Source of the DNA: G963665405 sp963665405
GTDB lineage: Bacteria > Chloroflexota > Dehalococcoidia > Lucifugimonadales > G963665405
Assembly (NCBI GenBank): GCA_963665405.2
Contig: OY762261.2
Coordinates: 124,001-188,000, forward strand
Direction of reading: 5' to 3'
DNA: 64,000 nucleotides
This document shows positions 8,504 through 17,024 of this stretch, in pieces (position 1 is the first letter of the stretch; each line of letters opens with the position of its first letter). The translations under genes were made by a program, and so were the position numbers. The notes beneath the pieces were generated by a model. That model did not search any database. It saw nothing but the letters and a program-made list of their open reading frames with translations, and had not been told where the DNA came from.

Positions 8504-9640
8504 CTATTCGTTGCTGCCGAGGGTATCCTTCAGCCGCCCGAACCATCCCCTGTCATCGGAGGACGGATCGTCGACGTCTCCGTCCATAGTGGCAGCCAGC
8601 TCCTCCATCAGACGGTGCTGCTCTTCGGTCAGGGCCCTGGGAACCTGCACCGCCACGTAGACGAGCTGGTCTCCACGCTGACGCGGGTTCCGGAGGTGGG
8701 GGACGCCTTGCCCCTTCAAGCGAAGCACGTCCCCCGACTGGGTTCCGGGGGAGATCGTTAGCTCGGTCTCGCCGTCGATCGTTGGGACCATGACCCGGTG
8801 GCCCAGTGCCGCCTGGGCGATATTGACCGGCTGCCTCAGGACGATGTCGTTGCCCTGCCTCAGAAGAATCGGATGGGCCTTGACCAGTACGGACACGTAC
8901 AGGTCGCCGGGGCCGCCCATGTTGGCGCCGGGCTCTCCCTCGCCACTCAGCCTGAGCTGGGCACCGGACTCGATGCCGGCCGGAATCGTGATCGCCAGCC
9001 TGCGAGAGCGCCGCTCCCTCCCCGTCCCCCTGCACCTGGTGCAGGGCTTGGTGATGATTCTGCCCTCTCCGCGACAGGTCCCGCAAGCTCCCACCTGAAC
9101 GAACTGGCCGAAAACACTCTGGTGCGACCGACGGACCTCGCCGCTGCCTTTGCAATTGGAGCACGCCGAGGGCTCGGCACCCGGCTCGCTTCGACTGCCG
9201 ACACACTGGGCGCAGATCTCGGTTCTTTCGAGTTGCATCTCCTTCTCGGCGCCGAAGACGGCGTCCTCGAAGGACACGGTTAGCTGCATCTGGAGGTCGG
9301 CGCCCCTTACGGCCGAGGTTCGAGTGCGGCTTCCGAACCCCCCGAAGAACGCATCGAAGATGTCGCCGAACCCGCCAAAGCCCTCGAACCCGTTGAAGCC
9401 CCCGCCGTTGCGTCCCAGATCGACGTGACCGAACCTGTCGTATTGGGAGCGCTTGGTAGGGTCGGTGAGCACCTGGTAGGCCTCGCTGACCTCTTTGAAG
9501 CGCTCCGAGGCCCCCTCCTTCTTGTTACGGTCGGGGTGATACTCAAGCGCCAGACGCCGAAAGGCCTTCTTCAGGTCCTCTTCGGAGGCCTCGCGCCCGA
9601 GTCCCAGCACTTCGTAGTAATCGCGCTTATGAGTCGTCAT
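8504..9640 (-). CDS. dnaJ: Chaperone protein DnaJ
   Basis: Hsp40 co-chaperone of DnaK. The J domain begins RDYYEVLGLGREAS and has the HPD tripeptide (LEYHPDRN). A Gly/Phe-rich region follows (GGFNGFEGFGGFG), then four zinc motifs: CAQCVGS (the first, lacking the final Gly-x-Gly), CSNCKGSG, CGTCRGEG and CTRCRGTG. The substrate-binding C-terminal domains are complete, giving 378 residues from the ATG at 9640; a TTG lies one codon upstream. The gene is now separated from hrcA by two insertion sequences, and no grpE or dnaK is present in the window. Confidence 0.95.
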   Translation of the reverse strand: MTTHKRDYYEVLGLGREASEEDLKKAFRRLALEYHPDRNKKEGASERFKEVSEAYQVLTDPTKRSQYDRFGHVDLGRNGGGFNGFEGFGGFGDIFDAFFGGFGSRTRTSAVRGADLQMQLTVSFEDAVFGAEKEMQLERTEICAQCVGSRSEPGAEPSACSNCKGSGEVRRSHQSVFGQFVQVGACGTCRGEGRIITKPCTRCRGTGRERRSRRLAITIPAGIESGAQLRLSGEGEPGANMGGPGDLYVSVLVKAHPILLRQGNDIVLRQPVNIAQAALGHRVMVPTIDGETELTISPGTQSGDVLRLKGQGVPHLRNPRQRGDQLVYVAVQVPRALTEEQHRLMEELAATMDGDVDDPSSDDRGWFGRLKDTLGSNE

Positions 9641-9714
9641 CAATGGTCTCGTATGGAATTGGCCTAATCTCCATTATAGGTCCTCAGGCAACCCCTGAAC
9701 AAGCGTGGGAGGCC

Positions 9715-9731
9715 CCCCAGATTCCCCACCT
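9715..9731. repeat. Left terminal inverted repeat of the IS1380 tandem pair
   Basis: 17-bp sequence CCCCAGATTCCCCACCT, perfectly inverted at 13393-13409. It resembles the CCTAGATT-type ends known for some IS1380 elements. The core GAATCTGGGG is also part of unrelated intergenic repeats near 16710 and 16870, so the element may have inserted in, or captured, such a repeat. Confidence 0.65.
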
Positions 9732-9954
9732 GACATGGTTGGGAGCTGCTTGGTGTGCTTTCAGGGGGTGTCCGGATGTCGACCAGGGGTGACGCATGAC
9801 ATGATCGGGCATCGGACAGGGTCTCGGGTGCCGTCTTTGAGGGTATCGGCAGCGGTTCGCTGCCAATTATGGCTGTTCTCAGGCCAAAGAAGGCATGGCC
9901 GAGCCTGGCAACTCGGCAGAGTCGCCTACAAACCGATGCTCCAGGCAGGGTCGC

Positions 9955-11484
9955 CTATGCTCGATGCGGCTCGGCAGCCAGCGCCAATATCCTCTGCCGC
10001 GCCCTGAGCAGCAACTCGTATGAGGGATGGCCCCGGGCCAGACGGATGATCAACCTCCTGGCGTGACGCATCACACGGCCCGGTAGGGCGATCAGGGCGA
10101 AGCGCACCGCCTTCAGACGCTTGCCCACCCACTGTTCGCCCAACACCAGCCGCTTCATGGCAGAGTTCAGGTTGAAGGCCAGCACCGATATGGCCCACCA
10201 TGCGGCGTTGGCCCCGAACAGCCCCGACGGCAGCCGGCCCCCAGCCAAGTCACTCTTCAGAACGCTGTGGACCTCCTCGCCCTTGCCGCACCTCTGTCTC
10301 GACCACCAGATCAACTCATCTGCCGTAATGCTCCGGTTGGTCACCACGCCGAAGACCTTGTACCAGCCTCTGTTGGACAGCTCCATCGCGGGGAATGGAA
10401 GCTCCATCTGCCCCTCCATTCCCGGCAGAGGCTGTTCGATCAACCGCTCCCTGGTAGCTATGAACCGATACTCAGGGCTGTTCTTGGAGTGCCCTATCCA
10501 GTTAGGCACGAAGTTCACATCAGCCCACTGCTGACCCGTGTCCACACGATGCTCCCCAACCTTGCGGTACAGCGTCTGCCAGTCTTGCTCGGCGACCTCG
10601 GACACCGCACGGCGGAACTCCGTCGTCACGTCGACCCCAACCGCAAACTCGATCACCCCGAACCGCTCGTCTCCACCCTCCGCGCAGTACCGCAGCAACT
10701 CCCGCTGGTACCCCGCCGTATCCGACCTCAGCATCACCTTCTCCACCCCCGCAGGCAGACGGCCCAGCGCTTCAATCAACACTCGCAACTGCTGATGGCC
10801 CGCAGGTACGTTGCCGTCCCGAAACTCCGAATGCACGATCAACTCGGCCTCTGACCAGTAGGTGATCAGCGGCTGGTACGCCCTGTACTTCTTGTAGCTG
10901 GGGAGCGCCTCCTGCTTGCGCGTCTCCACCAGTGTGGCATCCATGTCCAGAGTGGCCTCGGTCTGAGGCGAACGGCTCTGCGCGAAGCCCACCAGGTCGG
11001 CGTTCACCTTGCGCAGACCCTTCATAGCTCCATTGGGAGCAGGTATGAATGCTCTGTGAGCTTCCCGCATCGACTCCTCGCCCGCGTCATGGAACCTCTC
11101 CAGATACCGGAACACCGCAGACTCCGACGGCACGCTCCGACGACGCTCGACTCGCCATCTCTTCTCCAACGCCCTGCGCTCGCTGAGACGCATACCACAG
11201 GTCTCGAACTCTCGAAACATCCTGCACAGCCCTCTGTCCTTCTCAAGGAGATCAAGGTCGGACACCGACTCGCCGCCTGCCAAGTTCAGCAGCATCAGCG
11301 AGATGATCATCTGGCTGTCCGTCCAGCCCTGACCTCTCTCCCGCAGTCTCACGTGGCGCTCTACCGATGACCTCAAACCCGCTGCTTGCATCAACTCCAG
11401 GTACGTCATCAGGCCGGACAGCCCCGTCATACCCGTCGAGCCCTTCTCCTGCTCGTACTGGAATGCCAGTAAGCCTTGCTTCAT
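9955..11484 (-). CDS. IS1380-family transposase, copy 1
   Basis: A 509-residue DDE-type transposase. Visible motifs are LDMDATLVETRKQEA (first Asp), RSDTAGYQ (second Asp) and KGEEVHSVLKSDL with the C-terminal acidic residue, in the order and spacing of IS1380-family enzymes. The sequence starts MKQGLLAFQYEQEKGS. I chose the ATG at 11484; an upstream in-frame ATG exists only in the IS end and differs between copies. The predicted product is identical to that of copy 2 (11771-13300), which points to a recent duplication. It is on the same strand as dnaJ and hrcA. Confidence 0.9.
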   Translation of the reverse strand: MKQGLLAFQYEQEKGSTGMTGLSGLMTYLELMQAAGLRSSVERHVRLRERGQGWTDSQMIISLMLLNLAGGESVSDLDLLEKDRGLCRMFREFETCGMRLSERRALEKRWRVERRRSVPSESAVFRYLERFHDAGEESMREAHRAFIPAPNGAMKGLRKVNADLVGFAQSRSPQTEATLDMDATLVETRKQEALPSYKKYRAYQPLITYWSEAELIVHSEFRDGNVPAGHQQLRVLIEALGRLPAGVEKVMLRSDTAGYQRELLRYCAEGGDERFGVIEFAVGVDVTTEFRRAVSEVAEQDWQTLYRKVGEHRVDTGQQWADVNFVPNWIGHSKNSPEYRFIATRERLIEQPLPGMEGQMELPFPAMELSNRGWYKVFGVVTNRSITADELIWWSRQRCGKGEEVHSVLKSDLAGGRLPSGLFGANAAWWAISVLAFNLNSAMKRLVLGEQWVGKRLKAVRFALIALPGRVMRHARRLIIRLARGHPSYELLLRARQRILALAAEPHRA

Positions 11485-11770
11485 AATAGCTGCACCTCGT
11501 TGGTGATCGTTTCTCTTGGTCAAGAAACATCTTAGCCCGCTTCGTGGCGGGCGGATCTGGGGCCCCCCACCTGACATGGTTGGGAGCTGCTTGGTGTGCT
11601 TTCAGGGGGTGTCCTCGACCAGGGGTGACGCATGACATGCCGGGTGCCGTCTTTGAGGGTATCGGCAGCGGTTCGCTGCCAATTATGGCTGTTCTCAGGC
11701 CAAAGAAGGCATGGCCGAGCCTGGCAACTCGGCAGAGTCGCCTACAAACCGATGCTCCAGGCAGGGTCGC

Positions 11771-13300
11771 CTATGCTCGATGCGGCTCGGCAGCCAGCGC
11801 CAATATCCTCTGCCGCGCCCTGAGCAGCAACTCGTATGAGGGATGGCCCCGGGCCAGACGGATGATCAACCTCCTGGCGTGACGCATCACACGGCCCGGT
11901 AGGGCGATCAGGGCGAAGCGCACCGCCTTCAGACGCTTGCCCACCCACTGTTCGCCCAACACCAGCCGCTTCATGGCAGAGTTCAGGTTGAAGGCCAGCA
12001 CCGATATGGCCCACCATGCGGCGTTGGCCCCGAACAGCCCCGACGGCAGCCGGCCCCCAGCCAAGTCACTCTTCAGAACGCTGTGGACCTCCTCGCCCTT
12101 GCCGCACCTCTGTCTCGACCACCAGATCAACTCATCTGCCGTAATGCTCCGGTTGGTCACCACGCCGAAGACCTTGTACCAGCCTCTGTTGGACAGCTCC
12201 ATCGCGGGGAATGGAAGCTCCATCTGCCCCTCCATTCCCGGCAGAGGCTGTTCGATCAACCGCTCCCTGGTAGCTATGAACCGATACTCAGGGCTGTTCT
12301 TGGAGTGCCCTATCCAGTTAGGCACGAAGTTCACATCAGCCCACTGCTGACCCGTGTCCACACGATGCTCCCCAACCTTGCGGTACAGCGTCTGCCAGTC
12401 TTGCTCGGCGACCTCGGACACCGCACGGCGGAACTCCGTCGTCACGTCGACCCCAACCGCAAACTCGATCACCCCGAACCGCTCGTCTCCACCCTCCGCG
12501 CAGTACCGCAGCAACTCCCGCTGGTACCCCGCCGTATCCGACCTCAGCATCACCTTCTCCACCCCCGCAGGCAGACGGCCCAGCGCTTCAATCAACACTC
12601 GCAACTGCTGATGGCCCGCAGGTACGTTGCCGTCCCGAAACTCCGAATGCACGATCAACTCGGCCTCTGACCAGTAGGTGATCAGCGGCTGGTACGCCCT
12701 GTACTTCTTGTAGCTGGGGAGCGCCTCCTGCTTGCGCGTCTCCACCAGTGTGGCATCCATGTCCAGAGTGGCCTCGGTCTGAGGCGAACGGCTCTGCGCG
12801 AAGCCCACCAGGTCGGCGTTCACCTTGCGCAGACCCTTCATAGCTCCATTGGGAGCAGGTATGAATGCTCTGTGAGCTTCCCGCATCGACTCCTCGCCCG
12901 CGTCATGGAACCTCTCCAGATACCGGAACACCGCAGACTCCGACGGCACGCTCCGACGACGCTCGACTCGCCATCTCTTCTCCAACGCCCTGCGCTCGCT
13001 GAGACGCATACCACAGGTCTCGAACTCTCGAAACATCCTGCACAGCCCTCTGTCCTTCTCAAGGAGATCAAGGTCGGACACCGACTCGCCGCCTGCCAAG
13101 TTCAGCAGCATCAGCGAGATGATCATCTGGCTGTCCGTCCAGCCCTGACCTCTCTCCCGCAGTCTCACGTGGCGCTCTACCGATGACCTCAAACCCGCTG
13201 CTTGCATCAACTCCAGGTACGTCATCAGGCCGGACAGCCCCGTCATACCCGTCGAGCCCTTCTCCTGCTCGTACTGGAATGCCAGTAAGCCTTGCTTCAT
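11771..13300 (-). CDS. IS1380-family transposase, copy 2
   Basis: Same 509-residue product as copy 1, starting at the ATG at 13300. All three DDE-region motifs are intact, so both copies look functional. The whole coding sequence is displaced from copy 1 by exactly 1816 bp with no indel. The identity of the two genes contrasts with the indels in their non-coding ends. Confidence 0.9.
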   Translation of the reverse strand: MKQGLLAFQYEQEKGSTGMTGLSGLMTYLELMQAAGLRSSVERHVRLRERGQGWTDSQMIISLMLLNLAGGESVSDLDLLEKDRGLCRMFREFETCGMRLSERRALEKRWRVERRRSVPSESAVFRYLERFHDAGEESMREAHRAFIPAPNGAMKGLRKVNADLVGFAQSRSPQTEATLDMDATLVETRKQEALPSYKKYRAYQPLITYWSEAELIVHSEFRDGNVPAGHQQLRVLIEALGRLPAGVEKVMLRSDTAGYQRELLRYCAEGGDERFGVIEFAVGVDVTTEFRRAVSEVAEQDWQTLYRKVGEHRVDTGQQWADVNFVPNWIGHSKNSPEYRFIATRERLIEQPLPGMEGQMELPFPAMELSNRGWYKVFGVVTNRSITADELIWWSRQRCGKGEEVHSVLKSDLAGGRLPSGLFGANAAWWAISVLAFNLNSAMKRLVLGEQWVGKRLKAVRFALIALPGRVMRHARRLIIRLARGHPSYELLLRARQRILALAAEPHRA

Positions 13301-13392
13301 AATAGCTGCACCTCGTTGGTGATCGTTTCTCTTGGTCAAGAAACATCTTAGCCCGCTTCGTGGCGGGCGCCAACGAGGTCTTTCTCTTATCT

Positions 13393-13409
13393 AGGTGGGG
13401 AATCTGGGG
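13393..13409. repeat. Right terminal inverted repeat of the IS1380 tandem pair
   Basis: AGGTGGGGAATCTGGGG, the exact reverse complement of 9715-9731. The 148 bp from here to the hrcA stop hold no gene. Confidence 0.65.
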
Positions 13410-13557
13410 CCCCATTGACCTGAGGACAGACGGGAAGGACGGGGAACCGCCTCGGGCTCAGTGGTCGATCGTCGACGGCGCAGGGCGGCTCATAGAGGGG
13501 AGGAGACGAGCACGGGTCTTGCACTGTGCGGCGGGGAGGAGCTCAGAGCCTGGCTGG

Positions 13558-14589
13558 CTATCTGGTGCGGACCCCGCCAATCCATTCGCTCATGAGGGAC
13601 GCCATCAGCTTGACGCTGGCGATGGTCTTCGAATACTGCATCCTGGTGGGACCGACCGCCCCAACGGCGCCCAGCGCCTCTCCGGGGATGCCGTACTGGC
13701 CTATGACGACGCTGAGAGGAGACAGCAGGCCTTCCCGATTCTCCTGACCGATGACGACCTTCACGGCATCCTCGTGGGGAGCCTCGTCGAGGACGGCCTG
13801 TGCCAGGCTACCGTCTTCGACTCCTCCGACGACCGAGCGTACGATGCTGCTCTCCTCGAACTCGGGCTGGTCCAGGAGGTTTCTCAACCCGTCGACGGAG
13901 TGCTCCCGATAGGTGGAATCGTCCTCCGCCTTCAGCAGATTGACAGTGGCCCCGATCAGCTCCTCTTCCAGCCCGGATACGACCACCTCTTTGGCTACTA
14001 TCTCCCGGCGGGTAAGGCCCTTGACGAAGCTGCTGACCTTGTTGGCGGACGCCTCCAGCTGGGATGGCGGGGTGGGTTCTTTCAGCCGGATCAGGTGGCG
14101 TTTGAGCCGAGCCCGCTCGAGAACCACGATAAGCATCACGATGAGGTCCTGCATCGGGACGAGCTCGAGATGTCGCACCCGCGACTCCGGCGCCTTGGGG
14201 AACGCCACGATGGCCATATTCCCAACCAGACCAGCCAGGACTGCGGCCGCGACGCTGGCCCACTCATCCACGTCCATCTCCACTGCGTCCAGCTTTCGGC
14301 GGATGGAGTCGCGCAGGCGGGGGCGGATGGTGTCGACCTCGAACGCTACCAGCGCGCCGACGTAGAAGCGGTACGCCTGGTCGCTCGGGACGCTTCCTGC
14401 CGAAGGGTGGGGCCGGTATATGTACCCCTGCTCCTCAAGCTCGGCTATGTCGTTCCTTATGGTGGCGGAGCTGACCCCGAGGTTATGGTTGCGCGCAAGC
14501 CCGACCGACGAGATCGGCGCCGCGTCCATCACATAATCGTCGACGATCAAGTTGAGTATTGTTCGTTGTCGCGTGGTTAGCGTGGCCAA
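13558..14589 (-). CDS. hrcA: Heat-inducible transcription repressor HrcA
   Basis: Represses heat-shock operons by binding CIRCE inverted repeats. The 343-residue product has the N-terminal winged helix (LTTRQRTILNLIVDDY; LGVSSATIRNDIAELEE) and the family signature HPSAGSVPSDQAYRFYV. The C-terminal domain has IGQEN, LSVVIGQYG and the VGPTRMQYSKTIASV segment. It starts with TTG at 14589, about 45 nt after a predicted transcription start. Downstream on the same strand lie the two IS copies and then dnaJ and prmA, where grpE-dnaK would be expected in many bacteria. Confidence 0.95.
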   Translation of the reverse strand: MATLTTRQRTILNLIVDDYVMDAAPISSVGLARNHNLGVSSATIRNDIAELEEQGYIYRPHPSAGSVPSDQAYRFYVGALVAFEVDTIRPRLRDSIRRKLDAVEMDVDEWASVAAAVLAGLVGNMAIVAFPKAPESRVRHLELVPMQDLIVMLIVVLERARLKRHLIRLKEPTPPSQLEASANKVSSFVKGLTRREIVAKEVVVSGLEEELIGATVNLLKAEDDSTYREHSVDGLRNLLDQPEFEESSIVRSVVGGVEDGSLAQAVLDEAPHEDAVKVVIGQENREGLLSPLSVVIGQYGIPGEALGAVGAVGPTRMQYSKTIASVKLMASLMSEWIGGVRTR

Positions 14590-14641
14590 TGCCGAAACCG
14601 TCCGGTCCGATCGCCTTCTTTCGACGGCCCCCTGAACTTCA

Positions 14642-14671
14642 AAATTAGCATTCGCTCAAGGGCGGTGTCAA
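14642..14671 (-). promoter_or_regulatory. hrcA promoter
   Basis: Minus-strand TTGACA (14671-14666) and TAATTT (14647-14642) are separated by 18 bp. The predicted start point near 14635 gives a leader of about 45 nt before the TTG start of hrcA. Confidence 0.65.
14645..14671 (-). promoter_or_regulatory. Degenerate CIRCE operator overlapping the hrcA promoter
   Basis: Read on the minus strand: TTGACACCG, nine bases, GAATGCTAA. The right half matches the CIRCE half-site GAGTGCTAA in 8 of 9 bases and the left half matches TTAGCACTC in 5 of 9, with the canonical 9-bp spacer. It sits over the -35/-10 region, so HrcA bound here would block RNA polymerase. Autoregulation is inferred. Confidence 0.55.
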
Positions 14672-14676
14672 GCACG

Positions 14677-14706
14677 TTGAACCGGGCTGTCCGGCATTGT
14701 TATACT
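14677..14706 (+). promoter_or_regulatory. Promoter of the MBL-fold gene, divergent from hrcA
   Basis: TTGAAC (14677-14682), 18 bp, TATACT (14701-14706). It begins six bases beyond the hrcA -35 box, so HrcA on the operator could also influence this promoter. Confidence 0.65.
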
Positions 14707-14774
14707 TGCTGGTGAACGCTGTCGTGTCGGCCGTAGCAGGCTCTTCAGGGCATCGAACCAGAGAGGAAGGCGAC

Positions 14775-15410
14775 ATGGAGATAACCTGGAAGGGCCACTC
14801 GTGCCTGAGGATTCGCAGCGGCGAAACCACGCTGATCACAGACCCCTACGACGATTCGCTCGGCCTTTCGCTCGGGCACCAGGCCGCCGACATCGTGACC
14901 GTCAGCCACAGCGACCCACACCACTCGAATTGGGAGGCGATAGAGGGAAGTCCACGGGTCCTGAGCGGTCCAGGCGAGTACGAGATCGGCAGCTTCTACA
15001 TCACCGGAGTTGCCACGAGCAGAGGCGAGTTCGAGGGGCATCAGGCGCTCAACACCGCGTTCGTCATCCAGGCGGAGGGGCTGACACTCTGTCACCTGGG
15101 AGACCTGGGCCAGACGATGACGTCTCGGCAGGTAGACGAGCTGGGACACCCCCAGATATTATGCCCGCCCGCAGGTGGTGTGTGCACGATAGACGCAAGG
15201 CAGGTGGCCGGGCTGATCAGCATAGTGGCTCCCAGGATCGTGATTCCGCTGCACTACCTGGTAGACGGGGTCACTGTCGAGCTTCAGGCGATAGAGAGGT
15301 TCCTTCTCGAGGTTGGGGGCAGCGAGGCGACTCGGGAGAACAAGCTCCAGGTCACGCAGTCCAACCTGCCGCTAGAGACGCGGATCGTGATCCTGCAGCG
15401 CACGCCGTAG
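14775..15410 (+). CDS. MBL-fold metallohydrolase
   Basis: A 211-residue metallo-beta-lactamase-fold protein of the UPF0173/L-ascorbate-6-phosphate-lactonase-like type. It starts MEITWKGHSCLRIRSG, the usual N-terminus with the first His, followed by TLITDPYD. The metal loop, usually HxHxDH, reads SHSDPHHSN. LSGPGEYEIG, HLGDLG and IPLHY (final His) follow the family order. The ATG at 14775 is preceded by GAGGAAGG; an in-frame ATG 26 codons upstream lacks such a site. The substrate is unknown. It is transcribed divergently from hrcA. Confidence 0.8.
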   Translation: MEITWKGHSCLRIRSGETTLITDPYDDSLGLSLGHQAADIVTVSHSDPHHSNWEAIEGSPRVLSGPGEYEIGSFYITGVATSRGEFEGHQALNTAFVIQAEGLTLCHLGDLGQTMTSRQVDELGHPQILCPPAGGVCTIDARQVAGLISIVAPRIVIPLHYLVDGVTVELQAIERFLLEVGGSEATRENKLQVTQSNLPLETRIVILQRTP

Positions 15411-15429
15411 GGGCGCACGGCTGTGCGCC
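15407..15429. repeat. Dispersed GTAGGGGCGCACGG palindromic repeat
   Basis: Small hairpin-forming repeat (GGGCGCACGGCTGTGCGCC) overlapping the stop codon of the MBL gene. Variants lie at 20934-20957, 21010-21034, 32518-32540 and 49338-49361. Confidence 0.55.
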
Positions 15430-15447
15430 AACGGGGCCCGCGCGCGC

Positions 15448-16542
15448 CTACGCCCGTTGTCTCCTACGTGCGATCACCAGCCCCAATGGGAGCAGAAGGG
15501 TCAGCAGGCTGGGCAGACCCGCGGTGAGCGGGGCGTCCGGCCCTGCCGAGTTGCATCCACCCCCGTTGTCTGAGGGGGTCGGGGGGACCGAGGTGCGCGT
15601 CGGCGTCGGGGGGACCGGGGTGCTCGTCGGGGTCGGAGGCACCGGCGTCGCCGTTGCCGTCGCGGTCGGGGTAGGCGTAGGCGTCACCGTCGGCGTGGCC
15701 GTAGGCGTCGCGGTCGGCACGGCAGTCGGCGTCGGGGTCGGCACTGCCGTCGGCGTGGGTGTCGGCGTCGGTGTGGGTACTGCCGTGGGCGTCGGCGTAG
15801 CCGTGGGAGTCGGCGTCGGCGTCGGCGTTGGAACGTCGAAGAACACCAGGTCGAAGTCCCGCTTCGATCCTCCACCATCATACCTGTCCGTGGTCCGCGA
15901 CAGGATCCCGTTGAGGAAGAACTCCACGACCGCGCCGATCAGCGCGAGATCCCGTGGATCGATCACCAGGCTCAGGTATTCGTCTCCGTCGATTATGGCC
16001 GGCAGCGACTCGATGTCGCCGATTCTGGCTATCAGGACGGCGTCCGGCGATACGCGGCCCCCGGCGATCACCACGCGTCCCGAGTAGACTGCCGGGTCGA
16101 CGCGGATGGGCGTCGCGGTCGGGATGGGGGTGTCGGTCGGGATGGGCGTCGGGGTCGGCGTCGGCTGGGGGAACACGTCGAAGGTCAGGTCGAAGTTGAA
16201 GACGACGAAGGGCCCTCCCTGATAGACCGCCGTCTCGTTGGCGGTCTCGCCGCCGATGTGGAAGGTGATGGTTCCCTGGAAGTAGCTGGTGTCCGGAGGG
16301 GCCACGGTGACTGCGTAGCGGCCGTCCTTCACGACGCCGGGCACCGACTCGTAGTCCCCCAGCCTGGCGATCACCAGATATCCATCCGGCGGAGGCACGC
16401 CGGCCGCGGTCACGGCGCCGACATAGGTCGCCGGTCCCGCAGGAACCGCCTGAGCGGCCACCGGTCCGGTCAGGAACGGGAGAGACGTCAGGATCGCTAT
16501 CGCCGCGACCACTGCTCTCGCCTGCCACCTGCCTGGTCTCAT
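15448..16542 (-). CDS. Secreted protein with two repeat domains, Pro/Thr linker and C-terminal membrane anchor
   Basis: A 364-residue surface protein of no named family. The signal peptide spans residues 1-31 (ARAVVAAIAILTSLPFLTG, then VAAQA). Two related ~85-residue beta-rich domains follow: compare YVGAVTAAG...LVIARLGDYESVPGVV with YSGRVVIAGG...LIARIGDIESLPAII. A linker PQPTPTPTPIPTDTP separates them, and a long PT/AT repeat tract follows (about residues 235-320). The C-terminus (GGGCNSAG, then a Leu-rich helix ending ARRRQRA) resembles sorting or anchoring tails. The ATG at 16542 has an ideal AAGGAG 6-8 bases upstream; an upstream ATG does not. Confidence 0.7.
   Translation of the reverse strand: MRPGRWQARAVVAAIAILTSLPFLTGPVAAQAVPAGPATYVGAVTAAGVPPPDGYLVIARLGDYESVPGVVKDGRYAVTVAPPDTSYFQGTITFHIGGETANETAVYQGGPFVVFNFDLTFDVFPQPTPTPTPIPTDTPIPTATPIRVDPAVYSGRVVIAGGRVSPDAVLIARIGDIESLPAIIDGDEYLSLVIDPRDLALIGAVVEFFLNGILSRTTDRYDGGGSKRDFDLVFFDVPTPTPTPTPTATPTPTAVPTPTPTPTPTAVPTPTPTAVPTATPTATPTVTPTPTPTATATATPVPPTPTSTPVPPTPTRTSVPPTPSDNGGGCNSAGPDAPLTAGLPSLLTLLLPLGLVIARRRQRA
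15580..15837. repeat. Low-complexity GGCGTCGG tandem tract coding PTPT repeats
   Basis: About 255 bp of imperfect 6- and 12-bp repeats (GTCGGC/GTAGGC type on the plus strand) coding Pro-Thr, Ala-Thr and Val-Pro pairs. Such tracts change length easily and could vary between strains. Confidence 0.75.
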
Positions 16543-17024
16543 CGCTCTCCTTGTCCCAAGAGAACTTCGTGCTCTGCTGTCTACGTCACACTCGCCTGGC
16601 ATACGCCGTTCGGCCTTGAGCGGATTCGCAGCACTGCCAGTTGGCCTTGGTCGTTGTCATTCTGAGAGCCTGTGAGAAATCCCCGTCCTGTTGTCATTCT
16701 GAGCCGCAGCGAAGAATCTGGGGGGCGGAGGTCTTCCCGCACCTGCACCCGATCGAGCCCCATCCCAAAATAGAGAGGCGTATGATTTCTGAGGGACACC
16801 CTCAGACTCCCGGCAGAGAGGCAGAGCCCCTCTGCACACCCCACGCTGTCGTCATTGTGGGCCGCGGGGAAGAATCTGGGGAGGCGGAGGGCCTCCCGCG
16901 CCTGCACCCGATCGAGCCGAGCCCCTCGGCGCATCCCATGCCGCTCTCATTTTGAGCCGCAGTGTGACAGCCACAATTACCTCGAACGGGTATCGTACAT
17001 CAATCTTGCGCCTCACGCTCTCCC
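16543..17024. repeat. Intergenic region with three dispersed repeat types
   Basis: No gene seen. Blocks 16691-16767 and 16849-16930 are diverged copies of one ~75-bp unit (TCATTCTGAGCCGCAG, GAAGAATCTGGGG, then CACCTGCACCCGATCGAGCC). Further partial copies of its start lie at 16657 and 16944. Between them, 16789-16842 is a copy of the multi-hairpin CTGAGGG repeat. Confidence 0.6.

Larger units (their letters stand above)
9715..11562 (-). mobile_element. IS1380-family insertion sequence, copy 1 (left half of a tandem pair)
   Basis: One of two head-to-tail copies. The left terminus at 9715-9731 reads CCCCAGATTCCCCACCT, which is the exact inverse of the right terminus of copy 2 at 13393-13409. 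The right end of copy 1 (11550-11562) keeps only the outermost GATCTGGGG: about 30 bp present in copy 2 are missing. Compared with copy 2 it also has about 5 and 20 extra bases near its left end (around 9775 and 9805-9825). Short palindromes lie inside each end: GGCAGCG-GTT-CGCTGCC near 9851-9867 and CCCGC-TTCGTG-GCGGG near 11537-11552. Confidence 0.75.
11563..13409 (-). mobile_element. IS1380-family insertion sequence, copy 2 (right half of the tandem pair)
   Basis: Second copy in the same orientation, starting directly after copy 1. Its left terminus (11563 onward, CCCCCC-ACCTGAC) lacks seven bases (AGATTCC) that copy 1 has, so this inner inverted repeat is broken. Its right terminus, 13393-13409 (AGGTGGGGAATCTGGGG), is intact. 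The intact repeats are therefore only the outermost ones of the pair. No clear target duplication is seen: the outer flanks are GGCC on the left and CCCC on the right. Confidence 0.75.

Noticed and set aside
11544..13360. IS1380 tandem pair as a composite transposon
   Set aside because: No cargo gene lies between the copies; only about 200 bp of IS end sequence separates the two transposase genes.
15580..15837. Regular short repeats that could suggest a CRISPR array
   Set aside because: They are in-frame Pro-Thr codon repeats with no unique spacers and lie inside a secreted-protein gene. No cas gene or CRISPR array is seen anywhere in the window.
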